A DNA stretch of 14,266 nucleotides, taken from JBFELO01 sp041552055. GTDB lineage: Bacteria; Acidobacteriota; Thermoanaerobaculia; Thermoanaerobaculales; Sulfomarinibacteraceae. The notes under the pieces are model-generated. The model did no database searches. It was not told the DNA's origin and saw nothing but the letters and a program-made list of their open reading frames with translations. The position numbers and the translations under genes are program-made. The stretch covers positions 1 to 14,266 of the forward strand of contig JBFELO010000118.1 of NCBI GenBank assembly GCA_041552055.1, in the 5' to 3' direction. Below, piece after piece: positions 1 through 7,380 of the stretch. How positions within the stretch are numbered: position 1 is the first letter of the stretch; each line of letters begins with the position of its first letter.

Positions 1-3000
1 GGCCGCGGAACACGCCGTCGCGGCCGCTGACGCGCATCTCTCCCAGAGTTCCGAGGCCGAGGTCGGCGGGGTTGCGACCCTCGCCCGACGCACTGGTGTA
101 CACGTCGTAGACCCCCTCCAGCGTCGGGGGCTCGTCGGGCACCACGGTGCGGAACAGCCGACCGAGGTCCAGCCCCTCGAAGGACGACGCGAGATGGAGC
201 GTGTATGGATCCTCTGCCGTGCCGTCGAACCGGAGGCCGCCTTCGGCGCTGAACCGCGCACCGAGCATGGAAGCCTCTACCCCGGTCATCTCGATCGCGC
301 CCGGATCGACCTCGACGCGGCCACGGATGCCATCGATCGAGGTGCGCGCGAGCTCGAGCGTCACGAGATCGAGGGTCCCGTCGCCCGACACGTCGGCGCC
401 CCAGAATGGCTCGCTGTCGCGCCTCTCCCGGATTTGGTCGATCGCGCTCTTCGACCAGCGCTCGCGAAAGGCGGAGACGGCACGATCTCGGGAGGCGCTC
501 GAGCCGGAGTCGGGTTCGGGCGGTGCCACCACGTGGACCAGCCGGGTCACGTCCGCGGCGACCAGCCGGTCGCCCGTCAGTGACGCTTTGAAACGGAACC
601 CGTCGCCCTCTCGACGAACGTCTCCCTCGAAGCCGAGATCGGAGAGTCCGTTGTCCGACGAGATCCCGAGCGAGGCACTCACATCGAGGCTCTCACCCGC
701 GAGGGTCACCACGCCGAGCCCCATGTCAAGGTTGGGTAGGGTGCCGGCGTCCTCCACCCGCGCGCCGCGGAGCCGCGCTTCCGCCTGAAGCGTCGAGCGG
801 TCACCGTAGCTGACATCGACCGATCCGCCCACCGTCCCCTCGAGGAAGGCCGGAAGACCGGCGAAGATCGGCTGGCGGGCCAGCGGCTCGAGGTCGGCCA
901 CGGTCTCGAAGGACAGGCTGTCGATGGTCGTGCGATCCGTCAGCGGCATGACGGCTCGCAAGGTGGCATCGGCGATCGGTGTACCCCGGGGGCCAAGAGT
1001 CGAGAACTCGATGGTTCGAGCCTGCAGGCCGTCGGTAGAGTAGAAGACCTCGTAGGACAGACCGACCGTTACGCGGTCGAGCAGGGCCGCCTCCTCCCAA
1101 CGAACTGACACGTCCTTGAAGACGAGCTCGTCCTCGGCCACCAGGAGCAGGCCTCCGTTTTCGGCCCGACCCAGGAACTGGCCCTGGGGCAGCACGCCCT
1201 CGAGCTCGAAGCCGAAGACTCTGGGGAACAGCTGCTGCAGCTCGAGCGGGGTGATTGTAGCGATCACGATGTCGGGAGAACCGCCGTCCACCCACACTCC
1301 GAAGGGCTCCGCCGACATGACGAACGGGCGCAACTCTCCGAGCTCGAGAAACCTGGTACCGGCCACGTCGGTCAGCCCGAGGTCGAGCTTGTCGACCTCG
1401 ATTCGGCGGTTCGCCACGTCGATCGTGCCCCGCTGACGCCAGCTCAGCGCACCGATCCGACCGATGCGGCCGGTGAGCGCCGGGAACTCGCCCTCGAACC
1501 AGAACGTGGTATCGATTCTCCGACGTCGGTCCCGCCGCATCCTGAAGTCCATCTGACCGTCGATTCGCCCACCCTTCGGCGTCCGCGCCTTGATCTCGTC
1601 CAACAGGACCTGCGCCTCCGTATTGTCCAGACGCAAACGCGGCTGCAGACTCAACGTGGCGTCGTCGGTCAGCAAGATTCCGCGGTAGATCGGCCGGAGG
1701 CCGCGAACCTCGAAGGGGGCTACTGGTTGCAGGCTGAGCCCGCGCCCACCGCCGACGTCGACCTCGAGCTCGCCGTACAGGGCACCGCCCTCGAACTCCA
1801 ATTCGGGGATGAACGGGCTGATCCAGCCGATGGGCAGGCCGTCAAACCGGATGTTCAATTCCTGGGTCGACGACCCCTCCCAATCGGCAACCATGGACGG
1901 CAGAGCAATGGTCAGCGGGAGGTCGTTCTCGAACTCGAACTTGATCAGCGGGCGACCGGACACCCCCCTCGCTCCGAACACCGCGGAATCGAGAGCCAGG
2001 GTCTTCATCGCGAGGTCCAGTGCGAAACGGGCATTGCCACCGACGACGTCGAGCGAATCGACCGCCGCCCGCAGCTTCGGGATCCGCATGGCCAGATATC
2101 CGTTCAAGTCGACCACGGGCCACCGCTCGAGCGAGGTGACGGCCTCACCTTTGAAACGAACCCTCAAGCCGGTGTCCGCCGTCATCTCGAAGCTCTCGAT
2201 CTCGGCCTCCAGCTGGCCGCGGTCGTACTCCATCCGCGGTACGATGGTGACGTCCACCGGCAGCGGCCGGAGTCCGAACCTGCCCGGGGAAAGCTGGAGA
2301 CCTTCGGCCCGGATGGGCTCGCGGGCCACCAGTTTCCCGTGTCGGACGTCCAGCGGCACCACATCCAGTGCGGCGTCGACGGCGCCTTGCTCGACGACCA
2401 CGATCGCGGGATTGAAACGCCGCACCCAATCGAGCGGGAACCGGTTCATCTCGATACGTATGGCGGGTTCACCCATGACCTCCGGCGTCACCACCAGGGT
2501 CTCGAATTCCAAGGTCAGCGGGCCGAGAGCCTCGACGCTCAGAATCTCGGGGTCGCCGGCTGGAATGAGCCCGAGCCGGAGCCTCCGGGCGTCGAGCCGC
2601 CCGCTGCTCAGCACACCGGCCAGATCCAGCTCGAGATCGAGCTCGACCCAGTCGACCAACCTCGGATCGAACTTGCCCCACTCGCGAGTCTTGACCTGCG
2701 TCCGGGCGTCGATCGTCAGACGCCCCGCCTCCAGATCCAGCTCGGCCGAGCCGGTGGACTCGCCCCACAGCTCGGGCACCGCGCGGTCCCGCGCGAACGC
2801 GGTCACCAGTCCGGGCGTCAGATTGGCCTGCCAGCTCGCGTCGAGCACTCTCGCCACAGAACCAAACTGTGCGCTCGCTTCCACCAGCCGGTGCCCGCCC
2901 GACCCGTCGACGGTCAGCCGGTAGGACTCTTCCTCGTCCGCCAGCTCGAGCTCGACATCTGCATCGAGTCCGACCGGCTGGTCACCGAGCGAGTGGATGC

Positions 3001-3652
3001 CTCCCGCGGCCGCCAGCTTGCGCACCGCGCCGGATCCGTCGACCTCGGAGGTCAGCGAGGTGTCGATGACGGCTGCCAGCGTGGCCGTCCCTGCGCGGCG
3101 AGCCTCGAGAGTCGACTCGAGCATGCCCTCGAGCCGACGATCCGGACCGAGGTTCGAGGCGGCCACCGACCACGGGCCCGTCAGCTCGAGCGTGTCGCTC
3201 ACGGTGACGGTGATCGTGCCGTCGGCTTCGGCGGAGCGAACCACGACGCGCCTCGGCACACGCGCCACGCGCGCCAGCCCGCGAAACTCGAACGGCTCGG
3301 ACGCCTCCGCTTGCCCGGTCTCCGCGAATGGACCGATGTGGATGTCGACCCCGGTCGCCGACGCCTCCTCGACGTCGAGCGAGAGGTGGGAAAGCGACGA
3401 CCAGAAGGCGAGGTCGGCTTCTGCTCGTTCCACGGTCATCTCCAGGCCCGCGGCCTGCACTCGAAGGCCCTCCACCTCACCGCCCCATGGCCCGGCCCAG
3501 ACCCGGTCGACGCCGAACTCCACCCCCTCGATGCCCCCGACCACCGCACTCAGCAGGACGTTCTGCACCGGCGGCAGTAACACCGCGACGACGAGGACCA
3601 CGAAAACAACCAGCAGAATGACAAGGACCCGCTTCAGGCGAGGACGCGGCAT
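1..3652 (-). CDS. Large AsmA/TamB-like envelope protein (C-terminus outside window)
   Basis: The frame is open without a stop from the ATG at 3652 to the window edge, giving about 1217 visible residues. GGAGG lies 5 nt upstream (3658-3662) and fixes the start. The N-terminus has basic residues (MPRPRLKR), then one membrane helix at about residues 9-26, so the protein is probably anchored in the inner membrane with its bulk in the periplasm. The rest is strongly repetitive beta-type sequence: alternating hydrophobic and polar strands with many L-x-V-E and G-x-L-x-L patches. Near the window edge comes a block typical of AsmA-like C-terminal regions, including EPFWGADVSGDGTLDL and GEMRVSGRDGVFRG. 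Proteins of this group (AsmA, TamB, YdbH, YhdP) form long grooves that carry phospholipid between membranes or help outer-membrane assembly. That role is inferred here from architecture. It follows the DUF748 gene by 159 bp on the same strand. The exact subfamily is uncertain because the C-terminus is missing. Confidence 0.85.
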   Translation of the reverse strand, partial: MPRPRLKRVLVILLVVFVVLVVAVLLPPVQNVLLSAVVGGIEGVEFGVDRVWAGPWGGEVEGLRVQAAGLEMTVERAEADLAFWSSLSHLSLDVEEASATGVDIHIGPFAETGQAEASEPFEFRGLARVARVPRRVVVRSAEADGTITVTVSDTLELTGPWSVAASNLGPDRRLEGMLESTLEARRAGTATLAAVIDTSLTSEVDGSGAVRKLAAAGGIHSLGDQPVGLDADVELELADEEESYRLTVDGSGGHRLVEASAQFGSVARVLDASWQANLTPGLVTAFARDRAVPELWGESTGSAELDLEAGRLTIDARTQVKTREWGKFDPRLVDWVELDLELDLAGVLSSGRLDARRLRLGLIPAGDPEILSVEALGPLTLEFETLVVTPEVMGEPAIRIEMNRFPLDWVRRFNPAIVVVEQGAVDAALDVVPLDVRHGKLVAREPIRAEGLQLSPGRFGLRPLPVDVTIVPRMEYDRGQLEAEIESFEMTADTGLRVRFKGEAVTSLERWPVVDLNGYLAMRIPKLRAAVDSLDVVGGNARFALDLAMKTLALDSAVFGARGVSGRPLIKFEFENDLPLTIALPSMVADWEGSSTQELNIRFDGLPIGWISPFIPELEFEGGALYGELEVDVGGGRGLSLQPVAPFEVRGLRPIYRGILLTDDATLSLQPRLRLDNTEAQVLLDEIKARTPKGGRIDGQMDFRMRRDRRRRIDTTFWFEGEFPALTGRIGRIGALSWRQRGTIDVANRRIEVDKLDLGLTDVAGTRFLELGELRPFVMSAEPFGVWVDGGSPDIVIATITPLELQQLFPRVFGFELEGVLPQGQFLGRAENGGLLLVAEDELVFKDVSVRWEEAALLDRVTVGLSYEVFYSTDGLQARTIEFSTLGPRGTPIADATLRAVMPLTDRTTIDSLSFETVADLEPLARQPIFAGLPAFLEGTVGGSVDVSYGDRSTLQAEARLRGARVEDAGTLPNLDMGLGVVTLAGESLDVSASLGISSDNGLSDLGFEGDVRREGDGFRFKASLTGDRLVAADVTRLVHVVAPPEPDSGSSASRDRAVSAFRERWSKSAIDQIRERRDSEPFWGADVSGDGTLDLVTLELARTSIDGIRGRVEVDPGAIEMTGVEASMLGARFSAEGGLRFDGTAEDPYTLHLASSFEGLDLGRLFRTVVPDEPPTLEGVYDVYTSASGEGRNPADLGLGTLGEMRVSGRDGVFRG

Positions 3653-3754
3653 GTCGGCCTCCGGGGGAGCCGGATCATTGTAACTCGCCGGAGCGTGTCG
3701 TGTTGTCCGGGCGACTCAGCGCCGTGTTCTCAGTCTGATACCGTGCCCTACCCG

Positions 3755-3770
3755 ACCGGAGCTCTCCGGT
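3755..3770. promoter_or_regulatory. Perfect inverted repeat between the two AsmA-like genes
   Basis: ACCGGAGCTCTCCGGT has 7-bp arms around a 2-bp centre. It lies 103 bp upstream of the AsmA/TamB-like start and 41 bp after the DUF748 stop. The tight centre suits a dimeric operator better than an RNA hairpin. A TACAAT hexamer sits downstream on the minus strand (3682-3677), but no matching -35 box was found. No regulator is known. Confidence 0.3.
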
Positions 3771-3811
3771 TGAGCGGGGCTACTCGAGACTCAGAATTCT
3801 TTTACGGCGAA

Positions 3812-6787
3812 TTATTCCGCAGCCAGCTCGAGCTTGCAGCGCACCCAGTTCTCCGAGCCGGTCGCGGCGGTCTCCTTCTGCTCGGGCTCCTCCACGGTGG
3901 GCTCCGGAGCGACACTCACCCGCGCCGGATCGAGGCCGCCCTGGTCGACCAGGTAGGCGCGGATCGCTTCTGCACGTGCCGGCGCCAGCGCCGCCACCGT
4001 GCCCTGGTCGATGGGCTGTGACGCGATCAGCGCCTCTCGGAGGGCGTCGCGGTAGGCCATCTCGTCGAGCACCGGCTCCGCGCCCTCGGCACTCCCGGGG
4101 GTGGTGTGCTGCGCGCGCAGCGCATCGAGCTCCGCGGCCGACATCCTCGAGGAGTAGAGGTACTCCAGGGTTGCGAGCGGTATGACGGTGTCGAGCTGCT
4201 CCTGGGTGACGCCCTGGGCGACGAGCTCGTCCGTGAACGCCGCCTCCCGCAGACCGGACGAGTCCACCTCGGTATCGAAGGTCCCGTTGATGGTGAGCGC
4301 GAGGGCCGGCCGTTCAGCCAGCGCGGCAACCAGCGTGTCGAGGTTCCCTGTCGCTGCCTCGTCGAGCTCCGAGCTGCCCGCCGCGAACTCGACGAACTCC
4401 AGGTCCTTCCCGTCGCCCTTGCCGCCGATCGAGCCGAGGATACTGAACGGGTGCGACACGATATCGGTGATGATCTCTTTCACGGCGGAGGTCGCGGCCG
4501 ACGCCATGCCGAAGCCGGGATTGTCGAAGCTCCCCTCGAACGGGATCTCCAGATCGATCCGGCCTTCCTTGTCCTTGAGCAACGACACGCCGAGCTTGAA
4601 CGGCAGGTTGATCAGCCCCTCGCCCTCCACCTTGTCGCCGAGCACGAGGTCGTCGGCCTCGATGTGGTTGTACGCCTTCAGGTAGCGGTCGACGATGTCG
4701 TAGTCCAGGTCCAGCGTCACGTCGCCGCTTTCCATCGGGTGCCCGATGAACTTGACCGACATCGGCGAAACCGCTGGCAGCGGCATGTCACGCACGTCGA
4801 TCGCGAGATCGGTCAGCCGCTGGTAGTCGAACGGGTCGAGCTCGCCCTCCACCCGGACCGCACCACCGACGTCGATTCCGGCCTCAATGTCGAGCTTGGC
4901 CCCTGACTTCGATCGGGTGGAGATCCCGGAGATGGTGCCGTCGATCGGGATCAGGGCCATCGAGAACGGCCCGCCCACCGTGGTCTTGTCGGTGTAGCGA
5001 CCGTAGCAGTCGTGGAGTCGGAAACGAGCGATGGTCAGGGGGGGCAGCCCCTCGGCGCCCGACGGTGCGGCGCCTCCACTCACGGCCTCCTCCTCGCCCT
5101 CGCCGAGCGCCTTGAAGAACTCGAGCAGGTTGATGGTGCCGTCCTCCGCGACCGCGATCTGCAGCCCAGCGTTGTGGATGTCGACCTCGGTCACCTTGGC
5201 GCCCATGGGCTGGAGATCGGCGTCGATCCCCTTCACCGACAGGTCGCCCCAGCCGAGCAGCTTGTCGCCGGTGACGGTCTCGTTGAGGTCGAGCCCGGTG
5301 ACACCGAACTCGCCCTTGAAGTTGGCCTCCAGAGCCTCGGCCCCCTTGGGCTTGGCCGCCGTCGCCGTGCCGCCGGCGTGGAGCACACCGGCACGAACCT
5401 CGAGCGGCGCGATCTTGGCGATGAACGGCTGGTACTTGGCCAGCTCGAGCCCCTCGAGCCCCACCTCGACCTCGGCGGTCAACGGCGCGGCGCCGAACGT
5501 CCCCTTGGCGGTTCCGAGCGCATCGCCCTCGAGAACGGCGGAGGCGTCGAAGGGCCACACGGTCCCCTCCTTCGTGGAGATGTCGGTCACCACGAGGTTC
5601 GCGTCCGTGACCTCGAACAGCATCGGCGGCGACTCCATCCTGTTCTCGAATTGGGCGCCCGCGTCGCGCAGCTCGAACCGTCCGAGCTCGGCCGAGGCCT
5701 GAATACGCTCCTCCAGGGTCTGATAGGTGGCGACGATCTGCTCCTGAGACTCCTCGGGGATGAGCACGTCCCAGTTCGGGGTGCCGTCTGGCTCGATCCA
5801 GCCGAAGGCCGTCGCACCCTCGATCAGGACCGACTCCGCCGCAACGTTCTGCTCCGGCCACTCGAGGTGGCCGCCCGAGACGCTGATGGTGTCGACCTGT
5901 ACCAGGTCGGCATCGTGCTCCTCGGCCCGGAAGCCGAAGTCGGTGATCTGGACCTTTGCGTCGTTTGCCACCAGGTGGATTCCGTCCTCCTCGAGGCCAA
6001 TCTGGTAGTTGACGTCGAGGTCGAGGACGCCGCCCGTGAGGTCGAACTTGAAGAGATGCGCCACCGCTCTCCAGCTGTTGGCGAGATTGACGGATTCGAG
6101 TTCGAAGCGACCGTCGAGCCCCAGCGGTTCCACCACCACCTTGCCGTTCGCTCTGAGTTCGCCACCACCCATCAGCCCGAGCACGACGTCGTTGCTGCCC
6201 TCGCGTTCGGGGATCGTCGAGATGTCATTCAGCTCGACCTGGGACGGACCGAGCTCCCACACCTGTGGCGCGGGACCGTAGCGGTTGTCGACTTCGATCC
6301 GGCCATCCACCACCTGGACGTGCTGCAGCAGGGCGCGGGGGAGTCCGCCCTCGTCCTCGGGAGGTCTCGGCTCCGGCTCCGGCAGGTCTTCCATCATCTC
6401 CAACACGTTGACCGCCCCATCCTCGAACCGGCGCAGGGCGACGTACGGGTTCTCGATGGTCAGCTCCTTGAGCGTCGCGGCCCAGCGGAACAGGCTCGAC
6501 ACCTGCGCGTTCCCGTACAGCCTGTCCCACGACAGCAGCACGGATCCGGGCCGGTCGGGGATCGAGAACCCCTCGATGGTGAGCGACAGCGCGAACGGGT
6601 TGCAGCGCACCTTTTCCACGGTCGCCTGGCGCTTGACCAGCTCGACCGACTTCTTCTCGATCAGGCTCTTGACGATCCACGGCACCACCAGGAAGCCGAT
6701 CAGCGCATACAGCACAACGGCGGCCACCACGGCAGAACGCCAACTCACCAGCCGCCACGAACGAAACCGCTCCGAAACCGAGCCCAT
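3812..6787 (-). CDS. DUF748 family envelope protein with OmpA-like C-terminal segment
   Basis: This is a complete 991-residue protein. The frame stays open 12 codons further upstream to a TTG, but the ATG at 6787 is chosen because GGAGGAG sits just before it (GGAGG 6794-6798, 6-nt spacer). One membrane helix lies at about residues 18-37. It is followed by the DUF748 hallmark VRCNPFALSLTIEGFSIPD (about 60-78). A long repetitive AsmA-like beta body follows. Near residues 699-790 is the conserved DUF748 end region: LDLDYDIVDRYLKAYN, then LLKDKEGRIDLEIPFEG with a DNPGFG motif, then HPFSILG. From about residue 795 comes an OmpA-like stretch (FAAGSSELDEAA, and later ARAEAIRAYLVDQGGLDPARV). The family is linked to the envelope, and predicted structures resemble AsmA lipid-transfer grooves; the exact substrate is unknown. 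It probably works with the larger AsmA-like protein just downstream. A glutamate/proline-rich linker lies near 133-147. Confidence 0.92.
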   Translation of the reverse strand: MGSVSERFRSWRLVSWRSAVVAAVVLYALIGFLVVPWIVKSLIEKKSVELVKRQATVEKVRCNPFALSLTIEGFSIPDRPGSVLLSWDRLYGNAQVSSLFRWAATLKELTIENPYVALRRFEDGAVNVLEMMEDLPEPEPRPPEDEGGLPRALLQHVQVVDGRIEVDNRYGPAPQVWELGPSQVELNDISTIPEREGSNDVVLGLMGGGELRANGKVVVEPLGLDGRFELESVNLANSWRAVAHLFKFDLTGGVLDLDVNYQIGLEEDGIHLVANDAKVQITDFGFRAEEHDADLVQVDTISVSGGHLEWPEQNVAAESVLIEGATAFGWIEPDGTPNWDVLIPEESQEQIVATYQTLEERIQASAELGRFELRDAGAQFENRMESPPMLFEVTDANLVVTDISTKEGTVWPFDASAVLEGDALGTAKGTFGAAPLTAEVEVGLEGLELAKYQPFIAKIAPLEVRAGVLHAGGTATAAKPKGAEALEANFKGEFGVTGLDLNETVTGDKLLGWGDLSVKGIDADLQPMGAKVTEVDIHNAGLQIAVAEDGTINLLEFFKALGEGEEEAVSGGAAPSGAEGLPPLTIARFRLHDCYGRYTDKTTVGGPFSMALIPIDGTISGISTRSKSGAKLDIEAGIDVGGAVRVEGELDPFDYQRLTDLAIDVRDMPLPAVSPMSVKFIGHPMESGDVTLDLDYDIVDRYLKAYNHIEADDLVLGDKVEGEGLINLPFKLGVSLLKDKEGRIDLEIPFEGSFDNPGFGMASAATSAVKEIITDIVSHPFSILGSIGGKGDGKDLEFVEFAAGSSELDEAATGNLDTLVAALAERPALALTINGTFDTEVDSSGLREAAFTDELVAQGVTQEQLDTVIPLATLEYLYSSRMSAAELDALRAQHTTPGSAEGAEPVLDEMAYRDALREALIASQPIDQGTVAALAPARAEAIRAYLVDQGGLDPARVSVAPEPTVEEPEQKETAATGSENWVRCKLELAAE

Positions 6788-6806
6788 CACGCTCCTCCAG
6801 TTACGT

Positions 6807-6825
6807 CGTTGACAGAGGGTCAACG
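6807..6825 (-). promoter_or_regulatory. Inverted repeat just upstream of the DUF748 ribosome-binding site
   Basis: CGTTGAC and GTCAACG form perfect 7-bp arms around 5 nt, ending 8 nt before the GGAGG of the DUF748 gene. In the transcript the loop reads CCUCU, so CCUC could pair with GAGG of the Shine-Dalgarno. It could equally be a DNA operator. The sequence alone does not decide between these. Confidence 0.4.
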
Positions 6826-6840
6826 TATTCGCCTCATGTT

Positions 6841-6875
6841 TTATGCCTCGGCCAACGGCATAAGAGCCATTGGCC
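6841..6875 (-). promoter_or_regulatory. Two overlapping, mutually exclusive stem-loops upstream of the DUF748 gene
   Basis: Read on the minus strand, GGCCAATGGC (6875-6866) pairs with GCCGTTGGCC (6859-6850) around a 6-nt loop, with one G-U wobble. On the plus strand that position would be a C-A mismatch. A second pairing, TTATGCC (6863-6857) with GGCATAA (6847-6841), uses part of the first stem, so only one can form at a time. Neither is followed by a T run, so neither is a standard intrinsic terminator. The pair begins 54 nt upstream of the DUF748 start codon. It also overlaps the end of the DUF3604 remnant frame. Confidence 0.4.
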
Positions 6876-7070
6876 CCGGGCGCCCGCCACGGTCACGGCC
6901 GAGTCGGCGACAAACACCCGCAGCACCTCGGGTGAGTCGCCGGCCTTCACCGTGTCGCAAACCTTCTTGCCCCACGGACCCTTGAGCAGCTCGGGGTTCG
7001 ACTCCTCGATGGCCGGCGCCAGCCCAAGGTTCTCGGCGTGGTCCGAGACGACCAGGAAGTCGAGCGGACC

Positions 7071-7098
7071 GATACTCGATACTTGATTCTTGATCCCC
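7071..7098 (+). repeat. GATNCTN heptad array, plus orientation (4 units)
   Basis: GAT recurs exactly every 7 bp at 7071, 7078, 7085 and 7092. The first three units are GATACTC, GATACTT and GATTCTT; the fourth is GATCCCC. The array is degenerate but in perfect phase. It marks the 5' edge of the recognisable DUF3604 fragment. Confidence 0.7.
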
Positions 7099-7127
7099 CA
7101 CCCCACCGGATGGTCCGGGTGGGTGGG
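7097..7127. repeat. Imperfect hairpin between the two GAT heptad arrays
   Basis: The left arm is 7097-7110 (CCCACCCCACCGGA) and the right arm 7114-7127 (TCCGGGTGGGTGGG). They pair at 12 of 14 positions around a 3-nt loop. No T run follows on either strand, so it does not look like an intrinsic terminator. The G-rich arm has three GGG runs. Confidence 0.45.
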
Positions 7128-7129
7128 CG

Positions 7130-7164
7130 GCACATCCAGCATCACGCATCGAGGATCCAGTATC
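7130..7164 (-). repeat. GATNCTN heptad array, minus orientation (5 units)
   Basis: On the plus strand ATC recurs every 7 bp at 7134, 7141, 7148, 7155 and 7162. Read on the minus strand the units are GATACTG, GATCCTC, GATGCGT, GATGCTG and GATGTGC. They share the GATNCTN consensus with the array at 7071-7098 but run in the opposite direction, giving a large inverted layout around the hairpin. The two arrays are in the same 7-bp register (42 bp between 7092 and 7134). Confidence 0.7.
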
Positions 7165-7180
7165 GGGCGTGCGGGCCTGC

Positions 7181-7243
7181 TCCTCGCTCACGGCTGACTG
7201 CTTGCTGCTAACGGCTTATGGCTTACTGCTCACGGCCTACAGC
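7181..7243. repeat. TNACNGC heptad array (9 units)
   Basis: Nine consecutive 7-bp units end in GC at every repeat; eight begin with T, and A is usual at position 3 and C at position 4. Examples are TCACGGC (twice), TGACTGC, TAACGGC and TTACTGC. The last unit, CTACAGC, contains the stop codon of the small ORF at 7237-7365. The units are degenerate, unlike a slippage microsatellite of identical copies. Heptanucleotide tandem repeats (STRR) are known in cyanobacteria, but those are more uniform. Confidence 0.75.
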
Positions 7244-7365
7244 GGTGTCCCGAAGCCGATGCTCGGGTTGACGTAGACCCGGCCCACCTTCACGGGCGCA
7301 CCAAGGCACACGAAGAGAAAGGTCAGCACGACCATGAGTCCTGTCGTCTTGAGGAAGTTCGACAC
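7237..7365 (-). CDS. 42-codon ORF, possible truncated HtpX-like N-terminus
   Basis: A GTG at 7365 is preceded by GGAGGAGG (7371-7378; 5-nt spacer from the nearer GGAGG) right after the aqpZ stop, so it would be translated from the same transcript. The product is 42 residues. It has a short start (MSNFLKTTGL) leading into a single hydrophobic helix at about residues 9-22 (LMVVLTFLFVCLG), then a polar tail ending GFGTPL. The LKTT-LMV-LT-LFV-LG pattern resembles the first membrane helix of HtpX-type M48 proteases, but the zinc site and the rest of that enzyme (about 280 residues or more) are absent. The TAG stop falls inside the heptad array. It may be a truncated htpX remnant or a genuine small membrane peptide. 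The strong ribosome-binding site is certain; the family link is a guess from pattern. Confidence 0.45.
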   Translation of the reverse strand: MSNFLKTTGLMVVLTFLFVCLGAPVKVGRVYVNPSIGFGTPL

Positions 7366-7380
7366 GGCAACCTCCTCCGA

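Larger units (their letters stand above)
6834..7145 (-). pseudogene. Fragment of a DUF3604 family gene
   Basis: The minus-strand frame encodes 103 residues. From about 7070 down to about 6905 it reads as an internal piece of a DUF3604 protein: GPLDFLVVSDHAENLGLAPA, then IEESNPELLKGPWGKKV and a DTVKAGDSP stretch. PLDF-VVSDHAE is the conserved DUF3604 signature. Full-length members run to several hundred residues with further metal-site motifs before and after, all absent here. The recognisable part starts directly where a GATNCTN heptad array ends (7071). The upstream codons are therefore built from repeat sequence, and the start at 7145 is probably not genuine. No Shine-Dalgarno is evident. 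The frame has no internal stop, which suggests recent loss or chance. This is a gene remnant and is unlikely to be functional. The family call is from motif recognition. Confidence 0.6.

Noticed and set aside
1727..3580. Plus-strand open frame of 617 codons
   Set aside because: It is antisense to the AsmA/TamB-like gene, whose minus frame has a Shine-Dalgarno, a membrane helix and family motifs. The plus product is low-complexity and Arg/His/Gln/Pro-rich, as expected of a GC-driven shadow.
5012..6985. Plus-strand open frame of 657 codons
   Set aside because: It is antisense to the DUF748 gene and runs into the intergenic repeats. It has no family motif, and its composition is typical of a shadow frame.
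7097..7127. Hairpin as an intrinsic terminator for aqpZ and the small ORF
   Set aside because: No T run follows it on either strand, and the arms carry two mismatches.
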